This document shows, one piece after another, positions 1-6,363 of a stretch of DNA of 10,080 nt (positions are counted from its first letter, which is position 1; the number at the start of each line of letters is the position of its first letter). Source of the DNA: Sphingobacterium sp. Its GTDB lineage: Bacteria; Bacteroidota; Bacteroidia; Sphingobacteriales; Sphingobacteriaceae. The notes below the pieces were generated by a model, which was given only the letters and a program-made list of their open reading frames with translations, was not told where the DNA came from and did no database searches. The position numbers were made by a program, and so were the translations under genes. Location: positions 1 through 10,080 of the forward strand of contig JASLCA010000070.1 of assembly GCA_030146225.1 (NCBI GenBank), written 5' to 3'.

Positions 1-45
1 CAAGTCAAGTCAAGTCAAGTCAAGTCAAGTCAAGTCAAGTCAAGT
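1..45. repeat. Pentanucleotide tandem repeat (CAAGT)x9
   Basis: Nine perfect, uninterrupted copies of CAAGT start at the first base of the window, so the array may continue to the left. After base 46 it breaks into CTGAA. Because the unit is five bases, gain or loss of one copy would shift any reading frame through it. Read on the plus strand the array is open in all three frames (cyclic Q-V-K-S-S); on the minus strand every frame meets TGA. It lies downstream of the 3' end of the minus-strand lipoprotein gene. Whether it sits in a gene to the left or in intergenic DNA cannot be seen. Confidence 0.97.
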
Positions 46-79
46 CTGAACAATTGCTTACTACAACACAGTTCAGTAG

Positions 80-125
80 CTGCCAGCATTGTTTAATGCG
101 CTCACAAGCATCGCCTGCCAGCATT
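80..125. repeat. 11-bp direct repeat pair in the 3' flank of the lipoprotein gene
   Basis: CTGCCAGCATT occurs at 80-90 and again at 115-125. The first copy overlaps a small inverted repeat, GCATT at 86-90 and AATGC at 95-99 with a four-base loop. No T-run follows on either strand, so it does not look like an intrinsic terminator. The significance is unknown, and the rest of bases 46-165 shows nothing else I recognise. Confidence 0.5.
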
Positions 126-165
126 TACCTGCAATCAAGAGTTCAGGCTTTGTTGCGCCGTAGAT

Positions 166-639
166 TTAAAACATGGGATGTGCGTTTGCTGATTCAGCAG
201 GCACTTCCTGATGTACATCCCAATGTTCAGCGATCTTTCCATTTTCCAGACGGAAGATATCAATGGTTGAAATCAAGCTTCCATCAGCAGCCTTGTTTTT
301 GAGATGTAAAAACACCAAGTCACCTTCAGCAGCCATCCGCTGCACATCGATCTTCCCTTTCTCAGGAGCATCCTTAAACCAGATCGCTGCGGCCTCCTTA
401 AAGGCTTGAGCACCATCCGCAACGGCAGGATTATGCTGTATATAAGATGGCAGGATATACTCATCCACAGCACTGAGGTCTTTATCCCCAAACATCTTTT
501 GATAGAAAGCCAACACCACTTTTTTATTCTTCTCTACCTCACTGTCCTGCGCAAGCTGCGTTGTAGATGGATTGCTAGGCGAGGTGCAACCTATAAGGAC
601 CAATATGGCCGCAAGGCTAAGTAAACTTAGTTTTTTCAT
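166..639 (-). CDS. SnoaL/NTF2-like lipoprotein
   Basis: The predicted protein has 157 residues. An N-terminal signal peptide (MKKLSLLSLAAILVLIGC) ends in a lipobox with Cys18, so it is probably exported and lipid-anchored. A low-complexity Ser/Thr/Pro/Gln linker follows. From about residue 38 to the end it resembles small SnoaL-like proteins of the NTF2 fold (the COG4922 type): NKKVVLAFYQKMF, then IQHNPAVADG, VQRMAAEGDLVFLH, IDIFRLENGKIAEHWDVHQ and a C-terminal SAN..PMF. These proteins form a cone-shaped pocket; some bind or isomerise small molecules, but no reaction can be assigned here. A TTG codon at 657-655 would add six residues before the signal peptide, so the ATG at 639 is preferred. 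The gene is divergent from the sigma factor gene and has no obvious functional link to the transport locus. Confidence 0.88.
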   Translation of the reverse strand: MKKLSLLSLAAILVLIGCTSPSNPSTTQLAQDSEVEKNKKVVLAFYQKMFGDKDLSAVDEYILPSYIQHNPAVADGAQAFKEAAAIWFKDAPEKGKIDVQRMAAEGDLVFLHLKNKAADGSLISTIDIFRLENGKIAEHWDVHQEVPAESANAHPMF

Positions 640-661
640 GGTAGTACGTTTAATCAATTCG

Positions 662-688
662 TAAACATACTACACATTAAATGCCAAA
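662..688 (-). promoter_or_regulatory. Weak candidate promoter for the SnoaL-like lipoprotein
   Basis: On the minus strand TTTG (688-685) is followed after 15 bases by TATGTTTA (669-662), which matches five of the six fixed bases of the Bacteroidota -7 element TAnnTTTG. The start codon is 22 bases further on. The spacing is shorter than the usual 19 or so bases, so this is only a possibility. Confidence 0.25.
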
Positions 689-781
689 TTGTTTGACCCA
701 GCATGCTATGCAGCAGCCCATCAGGCTTGAAGTCTAGCCAAGATAAGTGTTAATCATAATGCCATTAGCCATTGAATGGGT

Positions 782-811
782 TTTGAATAATCTATTTTAT
801 TGTTACATTAG
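782..811 (+). promoter_or_regulatory. Candidate Bacteroidota-type promoter for the ECF sigma gene
   Basis: TTTG at 782-785 matches the -33 element. After 18 bases, TACATTAG at 804-811 matches five of the six fixed positions of the -7 element TAnnTTTG. The sigma start codon is 14 bases downstream, implying a very short leader. A perfect 5+1+5 inverted repeat, CCATTGAATGG (769-779), lies two bases upstream of the -33 element and could be a regulator site. This housekeeping-type promoter would supply basal sigma/anti-sigma expression. Confidence 0.42.
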
Positions 812-825
812 CGCAACTATACATA

Positions 826-1401
826 ATGAAAGAAACCTGTACCGCATCCTATGCTGATCTGCTTGCTCGAATTGCCGCAAACGATCAAAAAGCCTTCGGT
901 CAACTGTATGACATCTTTTATCCTGAACTCACAAGACATGTGCTCAATAAGATAAAATCGCAGGAGACCGCTGAGGACATCCTGCATGATCTTTTTCTTT
1001 CCTTATGGAAAAATCGTGCTAACATCCTAGCCATTGAATCCATACCAGCATACCTATATAGTGCTGTACGCTACCTTATAATAGCCGAGTATAGAAAGAG
1101 CAAGCTGCGCGAGCTGCATAGCGGAGATATCCAAGACTTAGACATTATTCAGGAGGAAGTATCCCTAGAGGATCGCTTGTATTACCGTTATATCTTGGAC
1201 GAGCTACAAAAGGAGATAGAGAATCTCCCCGAGAAGTGCAAGCAAGTTTTTAAGCTGAGCCGAGAGCATTTTATGAGTATTAAAGAAATTGCTGCGGAAA
1301 TGGATATTTCTGAGTCCACCGTCAAAAAGCATATTCATAAAGCTATCAGTCATTTACGCGTCGTTTCCGGAAAAAGATTCGGATTTATACTTTTTTTTTA
1401 A
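826..1401 (+). CDS. ECF RNA polymerase sigma factor (FecI-like, Bacteroidota type)
   Basis: The 191-residue protein has the usual two-domain ECF layout. Region 2 spans about residues 20-90 (DQKAFGQLYDIFYPEL, then AEDILHDLFLSLWKNR) and would bind core polymerase and the -10 element. Region 4 spans about 125-178 (ENLPEKCKQVFKLSREHF, then the helix-turn-helix SIKEIAAEMDISESTVKKHI) and would read the -35 element. The length and hydrophobic tail (FGFILFF) are usual for sigma factors paired with FecR. The gene ends in nine T residues (1391-1399) running into the TAA stop. The next gene is a FecR-like anti-sigma factor 74 bases downstream, so the two form a regulator pair. By analogy with FecI it should activate the transport genes that follow. 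The ATG is preceded by an A/T-rich stretch without a Shine-Dalgarno sequence. Confidence 0.95.
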   Translation: MKETCTASYADLLARIAANDQKAFGQLYDIFYPELTRHVLNKIKSQETAEDILHDLFLSLWKNRANILAIESIPAYLYSAVRYLIIAEYRKSKLRELHSGDIQDLDIIQEEVSLEDRLYYRYILDELQKEIENLPEKCKQVFKLSREHFMSIKEIAAEMDISESTVKKHIHKAISHLRVVSGKRFGFILFF

Positions 1402-1475
1402 GTTTAGACTAGAACCTTCAAGCCAATTAATACACTTCATATATAGACAAGCCTATAAAGGCTGCTACAACCAAT

Positions 1476-2645
1476 ATGAAGGACGCTCAACAATTTCTTG
1501 AAACAATGCATCGTTTTCTCTTACGCAAGGAGACCGAAGCGGATAAACGCATGCTCCTGAGCTGGTACGAAAACTTTGGCAGGCAGGCGCAAAGTGCTGA
1601 AAATAAGAGTCAGCCAGCTACTGAGCAAGCCGTGCACACAACAGGACAGCAGGTAAAGCAAAGAGTTTTCGAGAGCATTCGACAAGAAGCCACCGCCAAT
1701 AGCATCCTGCGGAAGTTGCGTACCCGCGTCTATGCAGCGGCATCCATACTCTTACTGCTAGGATTGGGCTACTGGTTTTATGCGCGTCAGCCCGAAGCCG
1801 CGCTTAAGCCAAGTCAAGAAATGCTTGCACAAGTACTGCCCCAAGATGCACAGGCAAAGATTACCCTTGAAGATGGAAAGGTAATTGATTTAGAAAAAAT
1901 GAGCCTAAATAGCAGCATTCGGGATGGAGATATGGAGATAATTAAAGATGCAGATGGACAGATCAGTTATAAGCAGCATCCCAGTGCGCAGCCAGAAAGG
2001 GGGCTTAACACGATGCAAACCCCTGCCTCGGCCAATTACAGCTTATGCCTATCCGACGGAACCGTCGTTATGCTTAATGCAGCTACCAAGCTGACTTACC
2101 CAAAGACATTTCAAGGGGGAGATCGAGTCGTAGAACTCGAGGGAGAAGCCTACTTTAAGGTCAGCAAGACCAGCGATAAGCAGCGATTTATAGTCAAGAC
2201 CAAAAGACAACAAACAGAAGTATTGGGGACCAGCTTTAATATAAAAGCACATCCCCTTCAAGCAGAGGAGCGCATCAGCTTAGAAGAAGGCCTAGTTCGG
2301 GTGCACAGTACTAAGCTCGTGCAGCCTATGCACTTAAAGCCTGGGCAGCAAGCCCTATTTGAAGGTGCCACGGTGCAGCTAAAGACCGTGGATCTAGATG
2401 GAATATTGGCTTGGACCCAAGGGTTTTTTTACCTAGATGGCCAGAATACCGAAGCCGTATTGCAAGAGATAGCCGCATGGTATGATATTGATATAAACTA
2501 TCAGAAGCCAGCGCAAGCCAAAGCCTATAAGGGAAAGATTCCTAAAAATCTACCTTTAGACAAGCTCATCCAGCTTTTAGAATTTACAGAATTAAAGACA
2601 AAACCAATATTAGAAAATCAACGTATAAAATTACTAATCAAATAA
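1476..2645 (+). CDS. FecR-like anti-sigma factor, single-pass inner membrane protein
   Basis: The protein has 389 residues. The N-terminal cytoplasmic part, about 1-85, contains the FecR-type helical segment with a conserved Trp30 (RMLLSWYENF) that would hold the sigma factor. One transmembrane helix lies at about 86-103 (YAAASILLLLGLGYWFYA). The periplasmic part has a FecR domain at about 182-277 (LSDGTVVMLNAATKLTYP, VVELEGEAYFKV, TEVLGTSFNIKA, ISLEEGLVRV) and a C-terminal DUF4974-like domain at about 318-386 (EAVLQEIAAWYDIDINY, IPKNLPLDKLIQLLE). This is the standard Bacteroidota architecture. The C-terminal domain is expected to touch the STN domain of the SusC protein encoded next. The 74 bases upstream contain only a weak 5-bp hairpin (1450-1463) and no clear promoter, so cotranscription with the sigma gene is likely. 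Confidence 0.95.
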   Translation: MKDAQQFLETMHRFLLRKETEADKRMLLSWYENFGRQAQSAENKSQPATEQAVHTTGQQVKQRVFESIRQEATANSILRKLRTRVYAAASILLLLGLGYWFYARQPEAALKPSQEMLAQVLPQDAQAKITLEDGKVIDLEKMSLNSSIRDGDMEIIKDADGQISYKQHPSAQPERGLNTMQTPASANYSLCLSDGTVVMLNAATKLTYPKTFQGGDRVVELEGEAYFKVSKTSDKQRFIVKTKRQQTEVLGTSFNIKAHPLQAEERISLEEGLVRVHSTKLVQPMHLKPGQQALFEGATVQLKTVDLDGILAWTQGFFYLDGQNTEAVLQEIAAWYDIDINYQKPAQAKAYKGKIPKNLPLDKLIQLLEFTELKTKPILENQRIKLLIK

Positions 2646-2665
2646 CCTGAAATGAAAGAAAAATG

Positions 2666-2684
2666 AAAACCTAAAAGATGAAAA
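2666..2684 (+). repeat. Copy 1 of an exact 19-bp repeat, fecR-susC gap
   Basis: AAAACCTAAAAGATGAAAA lies just after the fecR stop and is identical to 6345-6363, where it bridges the susC stop and the susD start. The ATG inside this copy opens only a four-codon frame (M-K-T-K-stop, 2678-2692). A related imperfect copy, AACCTGAAATGAAA, begins directly at the fecR stop, so this stretch looks like repeated versions of a gene-junction sequence. Confidence 0.85.
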
Positions 2685-2693
2685 CCAAGTAAC

Positions 2694-2726
2694 AAAAAAA
2701 CCGGAAAGTGGACCAACACTTCCCGG
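2694..2726 (-). terminator. Intrinsic terminator on the minus strand
   Basis: CCGGAAAGTG (2701-2710) pairs with CACTTCCCGG (2717-2726) across a six-base loop (2711-2716). Nine of the ten base pairs form; the exception is one A-C mismatch as written on the plus strand, which becomes G-T on the minus-strand RNA and can wobble-pair, so all ten positions can pair there. On the minus strand the stem runs straight into T7 (2700-2694), the classic intrinsic terminator form. On the plus strand it is followed by TAGATTGC with no T-run, so it should not terminate the operon mRNA. No minus-strand protein gene lies nearby, which points to a short antisense RNA. Confidence 0.7.
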
Positions 2727-2775
2727 TAGATTGCTGTTGCTTTCAAATTGCATGTAAAGAACAATTATTATTCAA
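2694..2775 (-). ncRNA. Predicted cis-antisense small RNA opposite the susC leader
   Basis: A promoter-like element on the minus strand (2811-2781) and a strong minus-strand terminator (2726-2694) bracket a region with no minus-strand protein gene. A transcript starting a few bases after the -7 element, about 2770-2777, and ending in the T-run would be about 80 nt. It would be fully complementary to the susC 5' leader, ending just before the start codon region. Cis-encoded antisense RNAs in this position, such as DonS in Bacteroides fragilis, are known to lower expression of the adjacent SusC/SusD locus. The 5' end is estimated, the 3' end follows from the terminator, and the function is inferred from position. 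Confidence 0.55.
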
Positions 2776-2780
2776 CAAAC

Positions 2781-2811
2781 CAAATTTAATGAAAATTCAC
2801 AGAAACCCAAC
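2781..2811 (-). promoter_or_regulatory. Candidate antisense promoter overlapping the susC start
   Basis: Read on the minus strand, GTTG (2811-2808) is followed after exactly 19 bases by TAAATTTG (2788-2781). The second element matches all six fixed positions of the Bacteroidota -7 box TAnnTTTG. The first matches three of four positions of the -33 TTTG. It is the best promoter match I found in the window. The elements straddle the preferred susC ATG (2789-2791), so antisense polymerase binding and sense expression could interfere directly. A/T-rich start regions can produce such matches by chance, but the terminator downstream strengthens the case. Confidence 0.5.
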
Positions 2812-5800
2812 TGGTTCACCGTGGATAGGGGAAGGTATGTCCAATAAAGACCTACTTGCACAGGATCCTATGGGCACCAGCAACTTCTCCCTATCCAAAT
2901 TCTGGACTGGATCAATGAAGAAAAGCATTATGAAATTTAATTCTATTGTGCTCCTGGTAGGCGTATGTCTTTCACAGGTCAATGCCCATACCTATGGGCA
3001 GCAGATAACCTTAAAGCGAGATAAATCCAATCTGGAAGTAATATTAAAGGAATTTGAGCGCCAAAGCGGTTATGTATTTCTATACGATAAGGCAGAGGTT
3101 GATAAAATCAAAAATATCTCCGTAGAGATGAAGAAGATGCCTTTTAAGGAGGCCCTCAACGAATTGCTAAAAGACACTTCACTGGATGTAGACTTCTTTA
3201 ACAATACCGTAGTTCTAAAAAGACTAAGTCCTAAAACAAGCCCAAGTCCAGCCAAGATTGAGCGGGTAGTAATCGAACAGCAGCAGCCGATCAAAGGACG
3301 GGTGCTGGATGAACAGGGGAAGCCCGTATCAGGTGTATCGATACGCCTTAAATCCACAGGTAAATCCGTTTCAACTGCCTCCGATGGAAGCTTTGAATTT
3401 GCAGATGGGCAGAAGTCGGCAATCCTAGTTATCTCCTGTGTAGGCTACCTCGCGCAAGAGTATACCACAAGTGGAAAGCCCGCAACCATCGTGTTAAAGC
3501 GAGCCAATACCGAGCTGGAAGAAGTAATGGTAAGTACAGGTATAGTCGATCGGAACCTAAATACCTTTACAGGAGCAGCCTCCCGTTTTACAAAAGACGA
3601 GTTACAGCGTGTCAGCCATAAGAATATTGTGCAGAGTTTGAAGGTCTTGGAGCCCTCATTAATGATCTTTGACAACCTAAATATGGGTTCAGATCCCAAT
3701 GCAATGCCCGAGATGACCTTGCGTGGAAACTCCTCCTTTCCCCAGGATGCCTCCTCCAACCTAAAGGGAGATTATGTCAATAATCCCAATCAACCCCTCT
3801 TTATCTTGGATGGCTTTGAGGTTAACCTGACGAAGGTGGTGGATCTAGACATGAATCGTATCGAAAGCATAACCATACTAAAAGATGCATCCGCCAAGGC
3901 GATCTATGGCGCTAAAGCCGCCAATGGCGTAGTCGTAATAGAAACCAAGAAGAACACCGAAAACAAAGTCTTAATCACCTACAACGGTAGTTTAGACGTA
4001 GAAGTGCCAGACCTGAGCAGTTACAACCTGACAAATGCAGCCGAAAAGCTGGAAGCCGAAAAGCTGTATGGCATGTACTCCCAAATATCCGATTATGCGC
4101 CCAATTTTCAAACCCAATTAACCTTGGATGAGCAGTATAATCAGCGATTAAAAGCCGTACTATCTGGCGTAAATACGGACTGGATGTCCAAGCCCTTGCG
4201 CAATGCCATCGGTCAAAAGCATGGCATGTCCATAGAATTAGGCGATCGGGACCTCAAGCTAATAGCAGACTTCTCGTACAACAATGTAGCAGGCGTAATG
4301 AAAGGCTCAAGCCGGGAAGTGATGGCCACCTCAGCCAGCATGTCCTACCGCTTTAAGAACTTCCTATTTCGTAATATTATCAGTTATACAGGCGGCACCA
4401 GCAATGACTCCCCTTATGGATCATTTAACGATTACGCCCGTATGAATCCCTATTGGACGCCCTATGATGAATATGGGAACCTAAAGGAAAATGCCGAAAC
4501 AGGGATAGTACCCTATGTAGGAACCCCCTCACTAGGCAAGCTCTATGCCCCAAATCCATTGTACAACTCCACCCTAAACACCAAGCTCTCCAAGCAATAC
4601 ACGGAGTTTTCGGACAATCTATATGCCGAGTTAATGCTTGTCAATGGCTTGAAGATGTTGCTACGCGGAAGCTTTACCAATACCAAGAACGATGCCGATG
4701 AGTTTTACCCTGCAAATCACCTAAAGTTCTCCAGCTTTACCGGAGAAGATTTTTTTAGAAAAGGATCCTACCAGAAGAACGAAGGCACGCAGATGCGTTA
4801 CTCAGGAGACTTTAACATCAATTACAACAAGCCATTTGGCGAGAAGCATTCCCTATTTGTAAATGCGGGAGCAACCGTAAGCCAGCGCTCCTTTGAGGAG
4901 GTCGTTTACAATGCAGAAGGCTTCCCAAATGATCGGATGAATAATATACTTTTTGCAAAGCAGTATAGCAAGTACAACAATAGACCAACCGGAACAGAAG
5001 GCACGACAAGAGACTTAGGCTTCTTATCCATTGCCAGTTATTCCTATGACAACAGGCTCTTTGCAGATGCATCATTTCGGACAAGCGCCTCCTCACAATT
5101 TGGCGCTAACAAGCGCTGGGGCTCCTTTTGGAGTACAGGAGTAGGCTGGAACCTACACAATGAGCATTGGATAAGTGATTTACAGCTATTTGAGCGTTTA
5201 AAGCTCCGGGCATCAGTAGGCTCAACAGGATCTCAAAACTTTAGTTCCTATCAATCCATCGCAACCTACACCTATTTTATGGACAAGGTATACCAAGGCT
5301 ACCTAGGCTCATACCTAAAAGGCTTAGCAAACCCAGACCTAAAATGGCAACAAAAGATGGACTACAACGTAGGCTTGGACTTTTCCGTATTACGGAAGTT
5401 AACCGGAAGGTTTGACTACTACCACTCCATCACCCAAAACACCCTATTAGACTTTACCCTGCCACCATCCACAGGCTTTTCCAGTGTAAAAGAAAATTTA
5501 GGGAAGATTAAGAATACAGGGATGGAGCTGATGCTGACCTACAATGTGTTTTCAGATCCTAAGAATAGATCCTACTTCTCCATCACCGGTTCAGCCATCA
5601 AGAATAAGAATATTATTGTATCCATCTCCGATGCATTAACCGCTTACAATGATGCGCAGAATGCAATAGCAGGAGACCGCTTTAACAACAAGCCCGTAGT
5701 AAAATATTACGATGGCGTATCCATGAATGCAATCTGGGCCGTACGCTCACTAGGCATCGATCCAGCCAATGGGCAAGAAATATACCTTAACAAAAATGAT

Positions 5801-6346
5801 AAACGCACCTATGCCTATTCCCCAGCAGACCAAGTTGTCGTAGGCGATAGAGTACCCAAGGTATCGGGATCATTTGGATTAAACGGCGAGTACAAAGGAT
5901 TTGGCTTATCAGCCTATTTCCGCTTCTTATTTGGTGGTCAGATGTACAATCAGACTTTAATTGATCGTATAGAAAATGCTGACATGAGCTTTAATGTGGA
6001 CAAGCGCGTACTACACAATACCTGGCATAAGCCTGGCGATGTAGTCCCATTTAAATCCTTGGGATCGGTATCAGTACAGAATCCTGACGGCTCCTATACC
6101 CAAAAATTTGTGCGTACACAGCCAAGTGATCGCTTTGTGATGGATCAAAATGAGCTAGCGCTAGCCTCCTTAAGTTTCTCTTACGACTTCTACCGTTGGA
6201 ATTACCTCAAGCAGGTAGGCATAGAAAGGCTACGTTGTGCCTTCTATAGCAATGATGTATTCACCGCATCTTCAATCCCTATAGAAAGAGGATTAAACTA
6301 TCCCTTCTCTAGAAAGTTTTCATTTAGCTTAACAGCAACCTTTTAA
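2789..6346 (+). CDS. SusC/RagA-like TonB-dependent outer membrane transporter with STN signalling domain
   Basis: From the ATG at 2789 the protein has 1185 residues. A signal peptide core lies at about 43-66 (MKKSIMKFNSIVLLVGVCLS, cleavage likely after VNA), preceded by a long N-region. Next come an STN domain at about 73-145 (LEVILKEFERQSGYVFLYD to TVVLKR), a carboxypeptidase-regulatory-like beta domain at about 167-238 (IKGRVLDEQGKPVSGVSI), a plug at about 243-389 with the SusC-type FILDGFEV and ITILKDASAKAIYGAKAANG signatures, and a 22-strand-type barrel to the terminal aromatic residue (SFSLTATF). It should import a ligand captured with SusD, powered by TonB, and signal through STN to FecR. 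Other in-frame starts are ATG 2915, which fits the signal peptide alone, and GTG 2708, which lies inside the hairpin and is unlikely. The A/T-rich upstream sequence favours 2789. The substrate is unknown. Confidence 0.93.
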   Translation: MKIHRNPTGSPWIGEGMSNKDLLAQDPMGTSNFSLSKFWTGSMKKSIMKFNSIVLLVGVCLSQVNAHTYGQQITLKRDKSNLEVILKEFERQSGYVFLYDKAEVDKIKNISVEMKKMPFKEALNELLKDTSLDVDFFNNTVVLKRLSPKTSPSPAKIERVVIEQQQPIKGRVLDEQGKPVSGVSIRLKSTGKSVSTASDGSFEFADGQKSAILVISCVGYLAQEYTTSGKPATIVLKRANTELEEVMVSTGIVDRNLNTFTGAASRFTKDELQRVSHKNIVQSLKVLEPSLMIFDNLNMGSDPNAMPEMTLRGNSSFPQDASSNLKGDYVNNPNQPLFILDGFEVNLTKVVDLDMNRIESITILKDASAKAIYGAKAANGVVVIETKKNTENKVLITYNGSLDVEVPDLSSYNLTNAAEKLEAEKLYGMYSQISDYAPNFQTQLTLDEQYNQRLKAVLSGVNTDWMSKPLRNAIGQKHGMSIELGDRDLKLIADFSYNNVAGVMKGSSREVMATSASMSYRFKNFLFRNIISYTGGTSNDSPYGSFNDYARMNPYWTPYDEYGNLKENAETGIVPYVGTPSLGKLYAPNPLYNSTLNTKLSKQYTEFSDNLYAELMLVNGLKMLLRGSFTNTKNDADEFYPANHLKFSSFTGEDFFRKGSYQKNEGTQMRYSGDFNINYNKPFGEKHSLFVNAGATVSQRSFEEVVYNAEGFPNDRMNNILFAKQYSKYNNRPTGTEGTTRDLGFLSIASYSYDNRLFADASFRTSASSQFGANKRWGSFWSTGVGWNLHNEHWISDLQLFERLKLRASVGSTGSQNFSSYQSIATYTYFMDKVYQGYLGSYLKGLANPDLKWQQKMDYNVGLDFSVLRKLTGRFDYYHSITQNTLLDFTLPPSTGFSSVKENLGKIKNTGMELMLTYNVFSDPKNRSYFSITGSAIKNKNIIVSISDALTAYNDAQNAIAGDRFNNKPVVKYYDGVSMNAIWAVRSLGIDPANGQEIYLNKNDKRTYAYSPADQVVVGDRVPKVSGSFGLNGEYKGFGLSAYFRFLFGGQMYNQTLIDRIENADMSFNVDKRVLHNTWHKPGDVVPFKSLGSVSVQNPDGSYTQKFVRTQPSDRFVMDQNELALASLSFSYDFYRWNYLKQVGIERLRCAFYSNDVFTASSIPIERGLNYPFSRKFSFSLTATF

Positions 6347-6363
6347 AACCTAAAAGATGAAAA
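6345..6363 (+). repeat. Copy 2 of the exact 19-bp repeat, susC/susD junction
   Basis: AAAACCTAAAAGATGAAAA covers the end of the susC stop codon and the susD start codon (ATG at 6357) and is identical to 2666-2684. Here it acts as the susD translation initiation region. The A-rich sequence just before the ATG is typical of Bacteroidota starts, which do not rely on Shine-Dalgarno pairing. Confidence 0.85.

Noticed and set aside
3..302. Plus-strand open frame continuing from the CAAGT array through the 3' part of the minus-strand lipoprotein gene
   Set aside because: Its product shows no recognisable family features, and most of it is antisense to a well-supported gene. It would matter only if a gene to the left enters this frame.
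655..657. TTG as start of the SnoaL-like lipoprotein
   Set aside because: It would place six residues before a standard lipoprotein signal peptide; the ATG at 639 gives a normal length and start.
1450..1463. Small hairpin AGCCT-ATAA-AGGCT before fecR
   Set aside because: Five base pairs without a T-run is too weak to call a terminator or regulatory element.
2701..2726. Hairpin as a plus-strand terminator or attenuator of susC
   Set aside because: No T-run follows on the plus strand. The T-run is only on the minus-strand side.
2708..2788. GTG start that would lengthen SusC by 27 residues
   Set aside because: The GTG lies inside the stem of the hairpin and the added Cys-rich stretch (DCCCFQIACK) is unlike a SusC N-terminus.
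4040..4066. GCCGAAAAGCTG repeated 15 bases apart inside susC (A-E-K-L-E / A-E-K-L-Y)
   Set aside because: It is a short in-frame repetition in a helical segment that is Glu/Lys-rich in this family; it needs no special explanation.
4818..5096. Minus-strand 92-residue open frame inside susC
   Set aside because: It lies fully within a strongly supported gene and has no family features; it looks like a frame shadow, as do the other antisense frames inside susC, susD and the lipoprotein genes.
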